This document shows positions 1 to 12,378 of a stretch of DNA of 64,000 nt, piece by piece; position 1 is the stretch's first letter, and each line of letters starts with the position of its first letter. The position numbers and the translations under genes were made by a program. Where the stretch lies: NCBI RefSeq assembly GCF_009727055.1, contig NC_052358.1, forward strand, positions 39,557,759-39,621,758, given 5' to 3'. Origin of the DNA: Benincasa hispida. Lineage: Eukaryota; Streptophyta; Magnoliopsida; Cucurbitales; Cucurbitaceae. Below the pieces are notes generated by a model. That model worked only from the letters and a program-made list of their open reading frames with translations, was not told the DNA's origin and made no database searches.

Positions 1-1515
1 AGCCGAACATAGCTCAACAACCCCTAGATAGATCTTTAAGAGAGTGTATATTCTACGTTAATTCCATCAAAATTGTGTTATTTATTTGCTTTTAGTGTTC
101 ACTTTGTAGGTAAAACAGTCTCAAGAGTGATTAGGAGTCATTTCAAGAAAATTGGGCTAAAAAGGATAAAAAATAACCAAGAAGTCAACAAAATTGAAGA
201 GAATCAAAGTAATTACCAAAGTGTAATCAGACCCAACGTCATGACCCTCCCAGAAGCGTTGAGTAACGCTTAAAGATAGAAAGCACCCATTTGCTTCAAA
301 ACAAGGCAGCGTTGCAACGCTTTGGAGTTTGACAGAATTGTCCACATGCACATGCGTTCCCCTTGCGCAACAGAGCGTCACCGCAGCGTCAAGACCCTTG
401 CCTAAGGCTTCTTGGCTTTTTTATAATTCAGCACTGCGACACTACACCTATGACTATAAAAAAATATATATATTTTAGGCAGAAAGAGGAGGCAAATTCT
501 TCAATGACGAGTTTCTCTCTTCACCAGTTCAACTCTTTGGTAACTTTGTCTCTAATTAGTTAGATTTTATTTTTCTTTCTTTGATTGTAAACATTCTAAT
601 GGATTTTTTCATAGATTTGTCAATGGATTTGTGAAGCAACTTCATCAATCTTTTTTCTAGTTTCAAGAATTCTTGTAATCTTCTTGAGTTTTATTCTTTT
701 TTTTTTTATAAATTGCATTTTGAAATTATGGATTCTTGGATCGGTTTGAAGTTCTAAAAGCATGTTTAGGAAATTTTTGTCTTTTAAGCATGTTAAGCCA
801 AGATTCTTAGTTATGCTACAATTGATTGGATATGTTGCTAGGATGTATTCATGTATAAGAATGTCTCGATAGAGTCTACCAAGTGGCATTGATTAATTTT
901 GTATTTGATGGCTATTCGTAGAATACATAAATTACTAAATTGAAGGAAAAATTCGGTTAATTGAATATGGCTATCATGACAACTTGACGTAATTGAATTC
1001 TAGAATTTAATGCATATGTTTCCTATTCTATATGGATGCTCTCGAACCCAATAGGACTAGAGGCATATAGATTGATTAGGGTTAGGCCTTTCCAACTTTA
1101 ATCAATATTTAGAACGCTTTCTTGATTTGATTTTGGTCAACTATCCGATTTTGTAGTGGTTAGCCTAATCGAGTCAAACGAGTAATTGTATGCCTAATTC
1201 GTTTGCATGATTAATTTGTAGAAATCAATGAGAGAGATTGCATTCAATGTCTAACTTGAACTAGAAACAAGATTGAACAATACTTGTTTGTAATTATAAT
1301 TCCTCTTTTTATTTTCAAGTGTGTTTCTTGCTTTATCAAAACCCCCATTTTTATTGCTTTCATAGTTTAATTTAGCTTAAGAAAAGATTAAAGAAGCCTT
1401 CCCTATGGATCGACCACGTGTTTGCCACTCATGCTACTTAATAGTATAAGATGTAGGTTTCAATGATTTATAATTTTTTTTTTGTCTCGATTAGAGTCGA
1501 ACTAACGGCATCAAT
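1..1515 (+). repeat. Ty3/gypsy (Athila/Tat-type) LTR, 5' end outside window
   Basis: Non-coding LTR body. It shares its plan with the LTRs at 36313-37778 (minus) and 57350 onward (plus): a stretch with 'tttatttgctttta...gtaggta' near the start, then a cluster of GCGTTGCAACGC-like words (about 230-390), then AT-rich sequence, then near the 3' end a 'ccctatggatcgaccac' block (about 1401). The same block at 63720 reads 'ctctatggtttgacccc'. Such a 'tccctgtggatcgaccc' phrase is common near the 3' end of Athila/Tat LTRs. The end is placed near 1515 because recognisable LTR sequence fades there. No intact primer site follows. The start lies at or before base 1, so no target duplication can be judged. 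Confidence 0.55.
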
Positions 1516-2040
1516 TCGAGCATAAGCACCTAATGTCATTTTTCTAGAGACTATTGTGGCCTTCGAGCTCAAGCCTAGTCTATAGATTCGACAGTGAGAG
1601 GAGCTCTTGCGAACAAGACACTAACGAAGCCTCAAAAGTTGATTTCGCACACGGCAGAAAATGACAAACTTTGGAACCAGAGATACTGAGTTTGACCCAT
1701 CTACAATACACGAGGACATCCTCTACTTGTAAAAGGACTCCATCCAACTGTCACAAGAAACCAAGTCTTTGTAATAGAAGACGAGGAAGGGATTTGCAAA
1801 TTTGGGTACTCAAGATACCCAGTCAGCAACAGTGGTGAGCCATCTTTAGGGCAAGGCTTTCGGGAAGTTACTTGTTCAACCTGACCATGCTAATATTAGC
1901 GTTATCATATTAATGATCAAGAAGGAGCTTCCATTTCCCACCACCTACTTAATTTCCCTACACCACCTGTTTCTCCTTATGTTAAGTCTTATTAAGAAAT
2001 AAGACAAGAAGAGTAGAATGAAGCAAAATCAGAGGCACCA
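1516..2040 (+). other. Unassigned stretch between gypsy LTR and pol remnant
   Basis: About 525 bases without a reading frame I recognise. In a full gypsy element the 5' untranslated leader, gag, protease and RT would lie between LTR and RNase H and take several kilobases. Here almost all of that is missing, so this is probably a scrambled leader/gag remnant. Nothing else is visible. Confidence 0.3.
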
Positions 2041-3870
2041 CCACCGACCCCCAATATATAAGGGATTGAGCTTAAGGCTCACCCTAATCATCTGAAGTAC
2101 GTGCATCAAGGACTTTTCAAGATTGCTTTCCCTCTATCCACCTTATTACAAAAAGATGTCCAATTTTATTTTGACATAGAGAGCCAGAAAGTTTTTGACA
2201 CATTGAAGGAGAAATTGACTACCACCCCAATTCTACAACCTCCACGATGGGAAATTTTGTTCGAAATTATATGCGATGCTAGCAACCTAGCAATTAGAGC
2301 AGTTTTGGGGTAGAGGGTCTATAAAAAAAAGCCATATCATTTGTTTTGCGTCAAAAACACTAAATTCGATTTAAGTCAACTACACAATTATTGAAAAGGA
2401 GTTTCTTGCTATTGTCTTTGTGTTGGATAAATTATGTTCTTACATTCTTGGTTTTTCTGTTACAATCTATAATGATCACTCTGCTTTCAGGTATCTTATG
2501 ACCAAGAAGGTGTCCAAACCTCGACTTGTTAGGTGGATTCTTCTCCTTCAAAAATTCAACATAATAATCAAGGAGGAAGGGAGCAGAGAATTTAGTAGTA
2601 GATCATCCGAGGAGAATAGTGCAAGAAGAAGATTTAACACTAATGAGAGAGAACTTGCTTGACGAGCAATTATTCCAGGTAACCACTTCCATACCCATGG
2701 TATGTAAACATGGTAAACTTCCTATTCACCGGTAAGTTCCCTCATGACATGCCTTCTTCTAGGAGAGCTAAACTACGTAGTGACTCTAAATACTTTGTTT
2801 AGGACCATCCTTACCTTTGAAAGATTTGTTTCGACCTAATAGTTAGAATATGTGTTCTAGATGAAGAATTTGAGTATGTACTATCTTTTTGTCATGAACT
2901 AGCATATGGTGGACATTTTAGTCCTAAGAGAATTGTGAGGAAGACTTTGGATAGTGACTTATTTTCTAACTCACTGTTTGCTGACTGTTATGCATATTTT
3001 AAATCTTCCGAGAAATGTCAAAGGTGGGGATCGCTTTCTAAGAAGAATGAAATGCCCTTGAATTCAGTTCTTGTCTATGAGGTTTTAGACGTTTGGGGAA
3101 TGGATTTCATGGGAACTTTTCCCTTATATTTTTTATATTTGTACATCTTGTTAGTAGTTGATTATGTATCAAAGTGGGTTAAGGCTATCCTCACTTGAGC
3201 TAGCTAGTCTGCTGTTGTTTTAGGTTATCTCAAGGCTAACATCTTCTGTAGGTTTGGCATTCCGCGTGCTATTATCAGTGATCAAGGTTCCCACTTTTGT
3301 AATCGGACCATTGAAGCACTTCTGAGGAAGTATGGAGTTCATCATCGTATGGTCATTCTCTACCATCCTCAAACCAATGGTCAAGCAGAGATATCCAATA
3401 GAGAGCCAAAGAGTATTCTAGAAAAGACAGTCAGCCTCAAAAGGAAGGAATGGAGTATGCATCTCGATGATGCTCTATGGGCATATAGGATGGCTTACAG
3501 AACTCCCATCTGGACAATGCCCTTTGAGCTAGTCTATGGAAAGGCATGCCACTTACCAGTTGAGATCAAACACCAGGCATACTAGGCGGTCAAACAGTGT
3601 AATACGAATTTAGCTCAGGCCGATGAAGAAAGAATTATTGAACTACGAGAGTTGGAAGAGTTAAGATTTGAAGCCTGACGAGAACTCTAGGACAGACAAG
3701 GAGAAAACAACATTCATTCATGACAAAGATCTCGTAAGAATGGACTTCAGGGTTGGTCAAAAGGTTTTACTCTTTAATTCATGCCTCCAATTCATGTCAG
3801 GTAAGCTTAACTCTAAGTGGCTTGGATCGTTTGAAGTTATGGTGCACAAGATGTTGATGCTTCTGCTATG
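2041..3870 (+). pseudogene. Athila/Tat-type gypsy pol remnant: RNase H and integrase, RT core deleted
   Basis: Decayed polyprotein in several frames. Order: a short pre-RT linker (about 2065-2110, 'ELKAHPNHLKYV'), then immediately the RT connection segment (2112-2312, 'FKIAFPLSTLLQKDV'), RNase H (2316-2640, with 'FRYLMTKK'), integrase zinc region (about 2880-3060, 'YGGHF' and 'CQRWG'), integrase core (3070-3585, 'VWGMDFMG', 'VDYVSKW', '[10 protein letters not shown]') and the C-terminal part (3680-3870). The spacing [13 protein letters not shown] to 'GKACHLPVE' is typical of the Athila/Tat group of Ty3/gypsy. The linker jumps straight to the connection region, so the RT palm with its YxDD motif is deleted. 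Stops at about 2313, 2662, 3198 and 3585 break the frame. It cannot encode a working enzyme. Confidence 0.85.
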
Positions 3871-4120
3871 AATGTTATTCATGTTTAGTGGTTCTTTCTG
3901 TTTTGGTTTTTTTTTTTTTTAAGCATGCCAAAAGGGGGAGAAAATTTTGGTGGTTGTTTGGTGGCTAGTGGAATTTTTTTTTTTTATTTGCTGATAAACT
4001 TATGTTTTTGTTTTTTACTTGACAATTTGGTTGAGATGTTTATTGGGTTTTTTTCTCTTCTAATTTGTGGATGTTGTTATATTTTTCATTGCTTAAAAAA
4101 TATTATCAAAAAGGGAGTTT
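3871..4120 (+). other. 3' untranslated remnant with two purine tracts
   Basis: T-rich sequence following the integrase remnant. It holds 'aaaagggggaga' (about 3929) and 'aaaaagggagttt' (about 4109), both shaped like polypurine tracts that prime plus-strand synthesis just before a 3' LTR. Which one belonged to the upstream gypsy element cannot be told. Confidence 0.3.
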
Positions 4121-4880
4121 GTTGCACTTTTTATGTTAGCAATATTTATTTAAGGTAAACTGATGTTATTTGGGTTGTTCATTTGGCCTATCTAGTTAAG
4201 GATTGTTTTCTGGAAATATAGTTTCTGCAAAATACTTTCCTTCTTCATATATGATTATTTTTTAAACTTAAGGTTGCTCTTCTATGTATCTGTTGTGCTT
4301 ATTTAATGATACTTAGCCTTTGGATTAGGGCTGGTCGTTTGGACAAAAAGATTTGGAGTGTCATTTGTCTTGTAAAGTTCTTTTGTCATGAGTGTTTTCT
4401 TTGACAATCTTGGAAGGCATCAAAGATTATTTTTATGTGAGGTTAGAGACCTATTCAAAGCCATTTGTGTGCTTCATTTGTATACTTATTGAGAATGAAT
4501 TCTCAAGCTTAGAGGGAGCCTAAGATAAACGAGTGAAGTAACCTTTGCTCGATAGGAAAAGATAAAATACAAGTGACTCACGACATTCTTCATTGATATC
4601 ATTGCTTAGAGAGAGCCTAAGTATCCGAGAGAAGGAGTCTCACATCTAGATGGACTCTAGGTGAATGATTGAGTGATTAAGCTTTACAGAGGTCACTGAA
4701 ATTGTGTATTCATTACAGATAAGTACTATGTTGTAATTGTTTATCATCAATATTAGTGAAGCTTTCTTTCCTAGACATACTGCCCTCCCAGACGAAGGTT
4801 TTATTCACCAAATTGGGTTAACAATCTCTGATGTTCTTTCTATTTGTTATTTCTGTTTCTTGAATGTGCTGTGAAATGCC
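4121..4880 (+). repeat. Probable copia-type LTR remnant
   Basis: Begins with TGTTG directly after a purine tract. Its second half (about 4480-4860) resembles 47330-47700: both carry 'gagattctcaa/gaattctcaa', 'ggga(g)aacctaag/gagggagcctaag', 'acagataagtac', 'attagtgaag' and 'gacgaaggttttattcaccaaa/aacgtaggtgattttgtaccga' in the same order. Two dispersed copies with this layout suggest the R-U5 part of an LTR family. No target duplication, primer site or partner LTR was found, so the limits are approximate. Confidence 0.4.
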
Positions 4881-5224
4881 GCAACATTGTCCATAACATC
4901 ATTTTTACGTGCCGTAGGTACTTCCATATTATTTTCAATATGTACATTTATTTAGAATTTAAATTGTATCTTAAGAATGTTTTATGAAGAACAATGTAGA
5001 TGCTATGTTCATGAAAGAACAAATGAGGTTAAGTTTGAAGATAAGAAATGTTTTGACAGTAGATTCTACAAAACTTCGAGTTAATGTAAAATCTAAAATA
5101 TGCTCAAACTTTATTATTTGAGGTAAAATTTAAATGTACCAAAAATTTATTTTAGGTAAAACTTGAAGTATTCTCAAATTTTAATTTTAGAAAAAATTGA
5201 GGTCTCCTAATTATGCTTGATGGA
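4881..5224. other. AT-rich intergenic sequence
   Basis: No coding sequence or known repeat family seen. The last ~120 bases may be a very diverged first copy of the tandem repeat that follows. Confidence 0.4.
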
Positions 5225-5640
5225 TAGGAATCTAAATTTGAATGATTTCGATTTGCGATAAAAATTGGAATAGGCCCAACTTTTGACTTTAAAACAAAAT
5301 TAAGGTCTTATCTACAATTTATGTGCTTGGAAGATAGGACCTTCCAAATTTGGAGGACTTGAATTTGAGATAAAATTTGGAATATACCCAAATTTTAATT
5401 GATACAAATTTAATGTGAAACCCATAGTTTAATTTAAATTTGGGTAAGAATCTAGATTTTGCTGAGTTGAATTTGGGATACAATTTGTAGTATACCGAAA
5501 TTTTAAATTTACACAAGTTTAAGTGTTGCCTATAATTAATTTGGTGCAATGAACCTTTATTTAGATGAGTTGAATTTGGGATAGAATTTTGGATATACTG
5601 ATTTTCATTTGAAGCAAACTTTAGGCTTCCCACAATTTAG
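5225..5640. repeat. Degenerate tandem repeat, unit about 102-111 bp
   Basis: At least four imperfect head-to-tail units start near 5230, 5341, 5449 and 5551. Each contains a core like 'gagttgaatttgggataga', then 'ttggaatata(c)c', an 'attttaatttg' run and 'ttaagg/gtttaa..cttcccacaattta'. Units share order but differ at many bases, so the array is old. The minus-strand reading frame through it (5319-5633) is just the echo of this repeat and is not a gene. Confidence 0.6.
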
Positions 5641-5811
5641 TTAAAATGAATTTTGATAAATAATAACTCCCAAAATGAGCTATATTAAGGCCTCTAATCT
5701 TACTCGGTTATAATGTTTAATGTGTTTAAATATTTATATCTATAGGAACTCGAGCAATTCATACATTTTGGAGCATTATAGGCTACTTAGTGTTATTTTG
5801 GAGCAATAAGG

Positions 5812-6450
5812 TGTTGGGAAACATGCCCTAAACGAGTGATCTGTAAATTCTAAATAGATTATTGAATAAATAAAATGTTGTTTATTTTAGTCTAAAAAAT
5901 AAAGTGTTATTTGAATAACTCAATTCTAATAAACTAAGATCCAATGTTATTTAATGTAATTTTAACACTATGTAGTTGACATGTAGATAACTTTCCTGCA
6001 ATTACAAGGGAGTGGAAAGTGGGTGAGGGAGTTAACTCCCCCTCACTTATTTCATTTTTGTAGAAGTAATTTGCAATAAAAGTGTGAGTGAGATTTCTAC
6101 TTTGGTAGACTTTTTAAGTGAAAGACAGAAGATTTCTTTTACTCTCAATCTCACTCGAAATTCTACGAAAATTTTACAAAGAAGAGTTCTCTAAAAACAT
6201 AATTCACCATTCCCTTCTCTTTTAAATGGTTCTCACAAACACTCTTTGTCCAAAGAAAAGTAGAGAAGATCTACTGGTGGAAGATTTGAATATGAGTTCT
6301 TCAAAGGTAAATTCTTATTTCTTTGTAACCCGTAAAAAGCATGCTTAATCTCTCCGGTTTTTTCCATTATATGATTTAATTCATAAACTTAATTTGAACA
6401 AAGAGATCAAATGCTTTCACATGGGATTTGATTCCTTTATTAGGAGCATA
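5812..6450 (+). repeat. Copia LTR, family A/B-like, probably solo
   Basis: Starts 'tgttgggaaacatgccctaaa', the same kind of start as the other long copia LTRs here (TGTTGGG...TGTCCTAAA at 39809; TGTTGGGTTTTATGTCC at 11641 on the minus strand). It runs through an AT-rich section and a pyrimidine-rich section ('ctcaatctcactcg'), ending near 'cacatgggatttgattcc'. No clear primer site or coding region follows, and I could not find a target duplication. The 3' limit is uncertain by about 50 bases. Confidence 0.5.
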
Positions 6451-6679
6451 ATCGAGCATTTAAACTTCAATGCAGAGTAGAAGGACAAGAATGCCCCAGG
6501 GAAAAGCTCGACATTATGAAGAATCACTGACACAATTCGCAGCGCAAATGACAGAACGCACCCAAAAGGCACGATGTTATACTGCTACCTGAAGTGCTGT
6601 AGCACCTTCGAGAAGGCAGCACGAACATATGAGCATGGTGCTACGGTGCGCTACCTGGCACTGTAGCACCATTGTGAAT

Positions 6680-7375
6680 TCCCTAGCGCTTTATGGCAAA
6701 ATGTACTTGTTATCCCAGATGGAAAGATCTTCACATTAACGATCACAAAACACTCAGATGTAACGGTCAACAACAAATCAAGAGTCAAGGGAGGTAGTAT
6801 GATGAGGCTTAAAAATCCTTTTGTCGTTTACCAAAAGAGAGCACGATTGTGTAGATGATGCTCCAAGAACTAAATAATATTTTAATTATGTAAACGATTG
6901 GTTGAAGCACTGGATGATCGTATAGACGACAATTGACTGGAGCTAGATGATCGTGTAGACGAAAACTGAGGAGCTAAACGATCGTGCAGACGATTGAACG
7001 CGAAGCTAAACGGTCATGTACACGATGCGATAGGAACTACACGATAACGTAAAAGATACTTTAGCAAAATCTAAACGATCGTAGAGATAAGAAGAAATGA
7101 CATAGGACTTTAAGAAGTTTGGCCAAAGGCCTATGCCCACTGTGCAAATTGAGAGGTTCTCTTTTATTACTCTTTAAAGTATTACAGAACGAATGCTTTG
7201 CTCTCTTGTTTCCTTATTCACTCTTACATTAATCTCACATTCGATTTCCTTTATATATGCAGGTGATTCAGTCAACGATGAAGCTCTAGTGGTTATAGCA
7301 GATAACAGAAAAAGGCCGACAAGGGTTCAACTGCGAGCTATGATCTTTTTCTTGATTTCGAGTCTTTCTGTAACA
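6680..7375 (-). repeat. 3' LTR of the minus-strand copia element at 7437-9997
   Basis: On the minus strand the RNase H stop is followed by a polypurine tract 'aagtggagat' (7376-7388) and then TGTTACAG, where the LTR begins at 7375. A TATA-like 'tatataaag' (complement about 7250) and an 'aataaaag' polyadenylation-like signal (about 7165) fit an LTR promoter and terminator. The distal part (6830-7085) is packed with words based on ACGATCGT. The far end of the LTR is not defined. Sequence 6451-6680 contains another palindrome-rich patch ('gtgctgtagcacc'). Confidence 0.5.
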
Positions 7376-7436
7376 ATCTCCACTTTTGTATGCATCAAGA
7401 GTTCCTTCCCTCTTTGCTTTACTAAGCTGACTTGAG

Positions 7437-9997
7437 CTATCCTTTTTTAGGTAACTCGAACCCGAGAAGGTCCAAACATCTGCCAAGCTTGTTTATTGGA
7501 ACAATTTTGGTTAGCATATCAGCTTCATTATAAGAGCTATGAATCTTCACTACCTCGACTTCCCATTTCTCAATCTCTTGTCTGATGAAATTATATTTAA
7601 TATCAATGTGCTTGGTTCTTCTATGAAACTGCTGATTCTTAGATAGGTATATTGTGCTCTGGTTATCACAATAGATTTTGACTTTTGTTTGTGTTATGTC
7701 GAAATCGTTTAGTAAACCTTTCAGCCACAAATCTTCCTTCGCAGCCTCAGACAATGCGATGAACTCAGCCTCTGTTGTAGAAAGGGCCACAACAAGCTAC
7801 AAAGTAGCCTTTCAATTGATCAAATTGTTCCCCCATAGGAAAACACAGCTTGATAGAGAATGTCTCCTATCCAAATCTCCTGCATAGTCTGCATCTATGT
7901 AACCATAAACTTCATCATTCGATGACTCATTCTATCTATATAAGACTCTTGCCTCCTTGGATGAATGTAGATAGCTTAGTATCCACTTTACGGCCTCCCA
8001 ATGTCTTCTACTAGGGTTTGCCATGTACCTACTGACCATACTTGTTGTATAGGATAGGTCTGGTATTGTAGAAGTCATACGGTACATTAGTGATCCCACT
8101 ACTTCGGAATAAGGGATAGCCTTGATATGGTTCAAATACTCTTCATTTGTTCTCTTTGAACTATTGGCAGCTAAAAGCTTGAAGTAAGGTGCAAGAGGAG
8201 TGTCTACTAACTTAGCACTCTCCATCTTGAACATCTGCAATATCTTTGAACAGTATTCATATTGACTAACAAGCAATCTGCCCTGTTTTCTGTTTCTTTA
8301 AATCTCAATTCCTAGGATCCTTCTTGACTTCCCTAGATCTTTCATATCAAACTCTCTCTTAAGAAGTATTTTCACTTGCCTCAATTCTTCTTTGGATCTC
8401 CAGGTCAGCAGCATGTCATCTACATAGAGAAGTAGATAGGCCAGTTCTTTGAAGCTACTAGAATTTATGTAGACACACCAATCATTTGAGCTCCTTTTGA
8501 ACCCCATCATGGAGATCACTTCATCAAACCTCTCGTACCAGCATCTCGATGACTATTTGAGACCATATATGGACTTTTTTAACAAACACACTAGGTCTTC
8601 TTCTCCACTTTTCATATAGCCTTAAGGTTGCCTTATGTAAATGGTCTCATTCAATAACTCATGTAGGAAGGTTGTCTTTACATCCAACTGTTCTGGCTCC
8701 AAATCATTTTGCACAACTAAGGAAATAAGCAGTCGATGGAAGTATGCTTCACAACTCGAGAAAATACCTTATTGTAGTCATTGCCTTCTTTTTTAGTGAA
8801 TCCCTTAACAACAAGCCTAGCCTTGAACCTTGAGTTTTGCACATCTGAAATCTCTTTTTTAAATTTGTAAATCCATTTGTATGACATGGGTCTGTAGCCT
8901 TTAGGAAAAGGTTAAATAGTCTCCAAGTGTCATTTTAGTTGAGGGACTTCATTTCATCATTCATTGCCTAGCATCCGGGCTGTTTGTTGCTTCCTCAAAG
9001 CTGGAAGGTTCATGTGTTCTAGCTTAGATGGCTACCCTGTCCACCTCTCTTCAGAAGTCTTCAGCTCTATGGATTGATGAGGGCATCTATTAAGAGTGTA
9101 TATGGTGTAAGTGATAGCTTCAACCCAATATCTTTCAAGCAATAAGGCATTGGACAGCTAACATCTTACTCTTTCCAACACTGTTTTATTTAATCTTTTA
9201 GCAACTCCATTTTGTTGAGGTGTGTACCTCAAGGTTCTATGCTTTAGTATGTCATGCTCCCTGCAAAATAAATTGAACTCCTCTCCACAAAACTCTTAAA
9301 CAGTTATCAGTTCTCAAATGTTTAATTTGTTTAGAGGTATGCTTCTCAATCAAGGTTTTCCATTCTTTAAATATACTAAATACTTCATCTTTGGATTTTA
9401 AAAAGTAAACCCAACTCTTCTTGAGTAGTCATTTACAAATGAAAGAAAGTACCTCGCTCCACTTAGAGATGGAGAGTGAGCTGGCCCCCACAAGTCTGAA
9501 TGCACGTATTCAATGATTTCCTTTGAAGTGTGCTGTCCTTTGGGGAATTGTTGTCTTGTTGTGTTGCCCAATATACAATATTCACGGAATTTAAGGCTAT
9601 CTCCAACACCCCTTGGAAGAATCCCCTATTTATATAGCACTTGCAACCCCCTCACACTGATATGAGAAAGCCTTTTTGTTCCACAACTCATCTTCAGTAG
9701 GTTCTTCATCAGTTGCCAACAAGGCCGAGTGTTCCATTTGCACATCCTTGATGACATAAAAACCATTTACCATGGTTGCCACCAAAACTACTTTAGAATC
9801 CTTAATAATTTCAAAGGTGCCTCCCACACCCCCATATTCATAGTCTATGGCATCAAACATCCCCAAAGAAAGGAGATTCCTCTTCAAATATGAACATGCC
9901 TTATGTTCCTAATCAATTGGACTGAAATATCATGCATTTTCAAGGACACAGACCCTATTCTAACAGCTCTGCAAGTGTTATTGTTTCCCATAGAAAA
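7437..9997 (-). pseudogene. Ty1/copia pol: protease part, integrase, RT, RNase H (broken)
   Basis: Reading down the minus strand: a protease C-terminal piece ('SMGNNNTCRAV', about 9990-9890), gag-pre-integrase ('RNLLSLGMFDAIDYEYGG', from 9884), integrase (about 9630-9050, with 'TPQQNGVAKRLNK'), RT (about 8920-7930, catalytic YVDD at 8415-8426) and RNase H (7790-7437, 'ALSTTEAEFIALSEAAKE', 'KHIDIKYNFIR'). Integrase before RT is the Ty1/copia order, and the sequence resembles the Tork group. It is dead: frame changes at about 9885, stops throughout integrase and early RT, and the integrase catalytic Glu replaced by Lys (9197-9199). Gag is absent; at 9997 it abuts a truncated LTR of another family. 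Confidence 0.9.
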
Positions 9998-11641
9998 CAT
10001 GCTTAAACAGAATTTAATGGGTTTCATGACATACCTTTGAAGACTCATTGAAATCTTGATTTCCAACTGCAAATTCCTCTAAATCTTTATGCAGACCACC
10101 ATAAGATCTTCCCTATTATTCCCTTGGTGCTCTAGATTGAGTTGTGGGACTAAAAAATAAACTGGAGTCGAAGAAAATTTGGAGAAAGTTCACTGCAACA
10201 ACCCAAATGAAGAACATCTTCTTCTTCAAGAATTTTCAGCTAAAATTCTTTTGGTTGCATCACTTCAACTTCACTCCAATCTCTTCAATATATTGCAGGT
10301 TATCATGGAAAGAGATTTGCTGCATGTGATGCGGCTCATGCTTTGAGTAATTAAAGGTTGAAGATCATGGGTTCTTTGTGAGCTATTTTGAAGATGAAGA
10401 TGGAAAAATCCAATTTTTCCTTTTGTGTTTTTGTACTTCCAAAATCCAAAAATTGATTTTAAAATCATATTTTATTTCTAAAATCAAAATTTATTAATTT
10501 TACAAATTAATTTCATAAATTAATTTTATAATAAAATTAATAAATAATTATTTAAACAATTTAAATAATTCTAATTAATTTAATATCCAATATTAAATTA
10601 ACTTTACACAAATCCATCTTCATATATTTAAATCATATTTAAATATATATTCTCCAATTTCAATTGATTCTAATTTGAATATTTTAAATTAACTTATCAC
10701 GCTACTCTAGAGCTAATCCATTTTCGAGCTAGTATGGGGACCTCGTGGACCTACAGATCATGGCTCTAACGATCCGAGATTAATCGACTAAACTCATTAG
10801 ACCGATCTAAACCCCATTCGTTAACTAATGGGTCACTCCACTAAAACTCATAGTTGAACTCCCCTCGCTGTAAATATATTATGTCCACTTGATATAACCA
10901 TGATTAGTAAGTCAACCCTTCACAAGTTATTCGTAGTAACGACTTGGTCAAATCTCCGTTTTACCTCCGAAATTATCTCTTGGTCCTTAAGTCCCCACTG
11001 ATCCCCTAATGAACAATTGTTTTGTGATCTTATCAAGAAAATCGAGTCCTTCTCGGGTCAATAAGAGGGTCGGGCCCCTTGTTTAAGACCCAAAATCAAC
11101 ACTTAAGGAAACAACCTCTCTACTATCCCTAAAAGCGGATAGGAGTGAATTCCATCTTGCACCCTATGTCCACAGCTATCTATCTGGTCTTAAGTCGCTT
11201 AGGTCGCTTTGAAATAGTCAGTCTTAAACAGTAAACAACACTATAAAGTAAGAGTAATTGATTTTGTGGTCTGATCTTGTACAAATCCTTTTGCACAAGG
11301 ATACCCCCACTCCTCACGTCCCAACATTAACGCATTAGGATCACTTCATTTGTAGCACTTTACAGCTCCTTGTAACAACTACAAAGCAGGTTGTATCTAA
11401 TAATGTTACTAGAATAAGGTACTCAACCTTATTCATATACTATAGATCATTTTGACTATTTACTCAAACCTAATCCACCTTCATGTCTCCACATAAAGTT
11501 AAAGTACTCATCCAATAGTCAAGGGACTTTTAGGTTTATTGGATTTCTCATAAGTAATACATCTATTCAATAAATTATTGAATTTTCAGAATAAGTTCCA
11601 TTGTTTACTTACCACGAGGTTTTAGGACATAAAACCCAACA
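9998..11641 (-). repeat. Copia LTR family A, 3' end truncated
   Basis: On the minus strand it begins TGTTGGGTTTTATGTCCTAA at 11641 and runs to the word 'aagcatg' near 9998, where it joins the protease remnant of another element. It shares many blocks, in order, with the LTR at 17548-19431: 'tagtacactctg..gttgttac', 'tggggg(c)atcct', the 'actatttcaaagcgac' block, 'ggaattcactcctaccc' and the 'ttcgagctagt' region. In the other copies the sequence continues ~100 bases past 'gagcatgct', so the 3' end is missing here. Interior AT-rich stretch 10480-10700 lacks coding sequence. Confidence 0.65.
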
Positions 11642-12119
11642 GAATGCTTGATGGTATTTGATTACCCCATCAAGTTTATCATGGATTTGCCAAAATGAAT
11701 CATCAATCCAACGACATCCAACGCCTTCCCATCATTTATCCAAACAACAAGGTATATATAGTGATCCTCAAATCATCCGACGACTTCAAAACAAAGTTTC
11801 GAATACCCAATCTAAACGGTTTTAAGTGAAATCATAAGTATTAAGAAGAAGACTTGATACACTACTTTAAATTACTTTAACTTTGTATCTAGTGTTGTGG
11901 TTCTATAATTGGTTGGTTAATTTCCCGAGAAATCTTTGAATCTTGTGTTTGATGTCCAAAAATATTGGAAACATAAGGTACCAACTCTAAAATCATGCCT
12001 AAAAGTGAAACTCGAAGTTTATATCACGTTGATACTCAAACTCTAAGGTATCAACTTTCATACTTTATTAACTTCTAACAACAACTATGATAATTACTTA
12101 TACCATTAACGACAAACAT
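11642..12119. other. Unassigned intergenic sequence
   Basis: About 480 bases between two retroelements. No reading frame, repeat family or RNA gene recognised. The block 'catcaatccaacgacatccaacg' (about 11700) contains a short local duplication. Confidence 0.4.
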
Positions 12120-12372
12120 GAAGACTAAAGATGGAGATTATCAACAGTAAAACAGTTACATTCTGTTTATTAGTTACAACAATTTATTTGTTACATTCTA
12201 TTATAACAATTTATTTGTTACAATAGTTATGATTCTGTTTGAGTTTGTTTGTATTTTCCAGCTGTAAGTTAGTCAAGCAAATTAACAGGTTCTTCTATAA
12301 AAGGAATTTGAAGTATGTAAATACAATAAGTGAAAGTAATAAGAAAGTATTTCCACATACCTTTTCTCTCCA
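12120..12372 (+). repeat. Short 5' LTR of copia element
   Basis: A ~250-base AT-rich segment ending 'cttttctctcca', seven bases before the primer site. It contains a TATA-like 'ttctataaaagg' (about 12292) and repeated 'gttacaa(t/c)' and 'aatttatttgttac' words. The position directly upstream of primer site and gag defines it as a 5' LTR. The exact first base is not certain, and no 3' partner survives. Confidence 0.55.
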
Positions 12373-12378
12373 TTTGTT

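Noticed and set aside
5319..5633. 104-codon minus-strand frame
   Set aside because: It runs through a tandem repeat; its repeated 'NSIPNSTHLN'-type phrases mirror the DNA unit.
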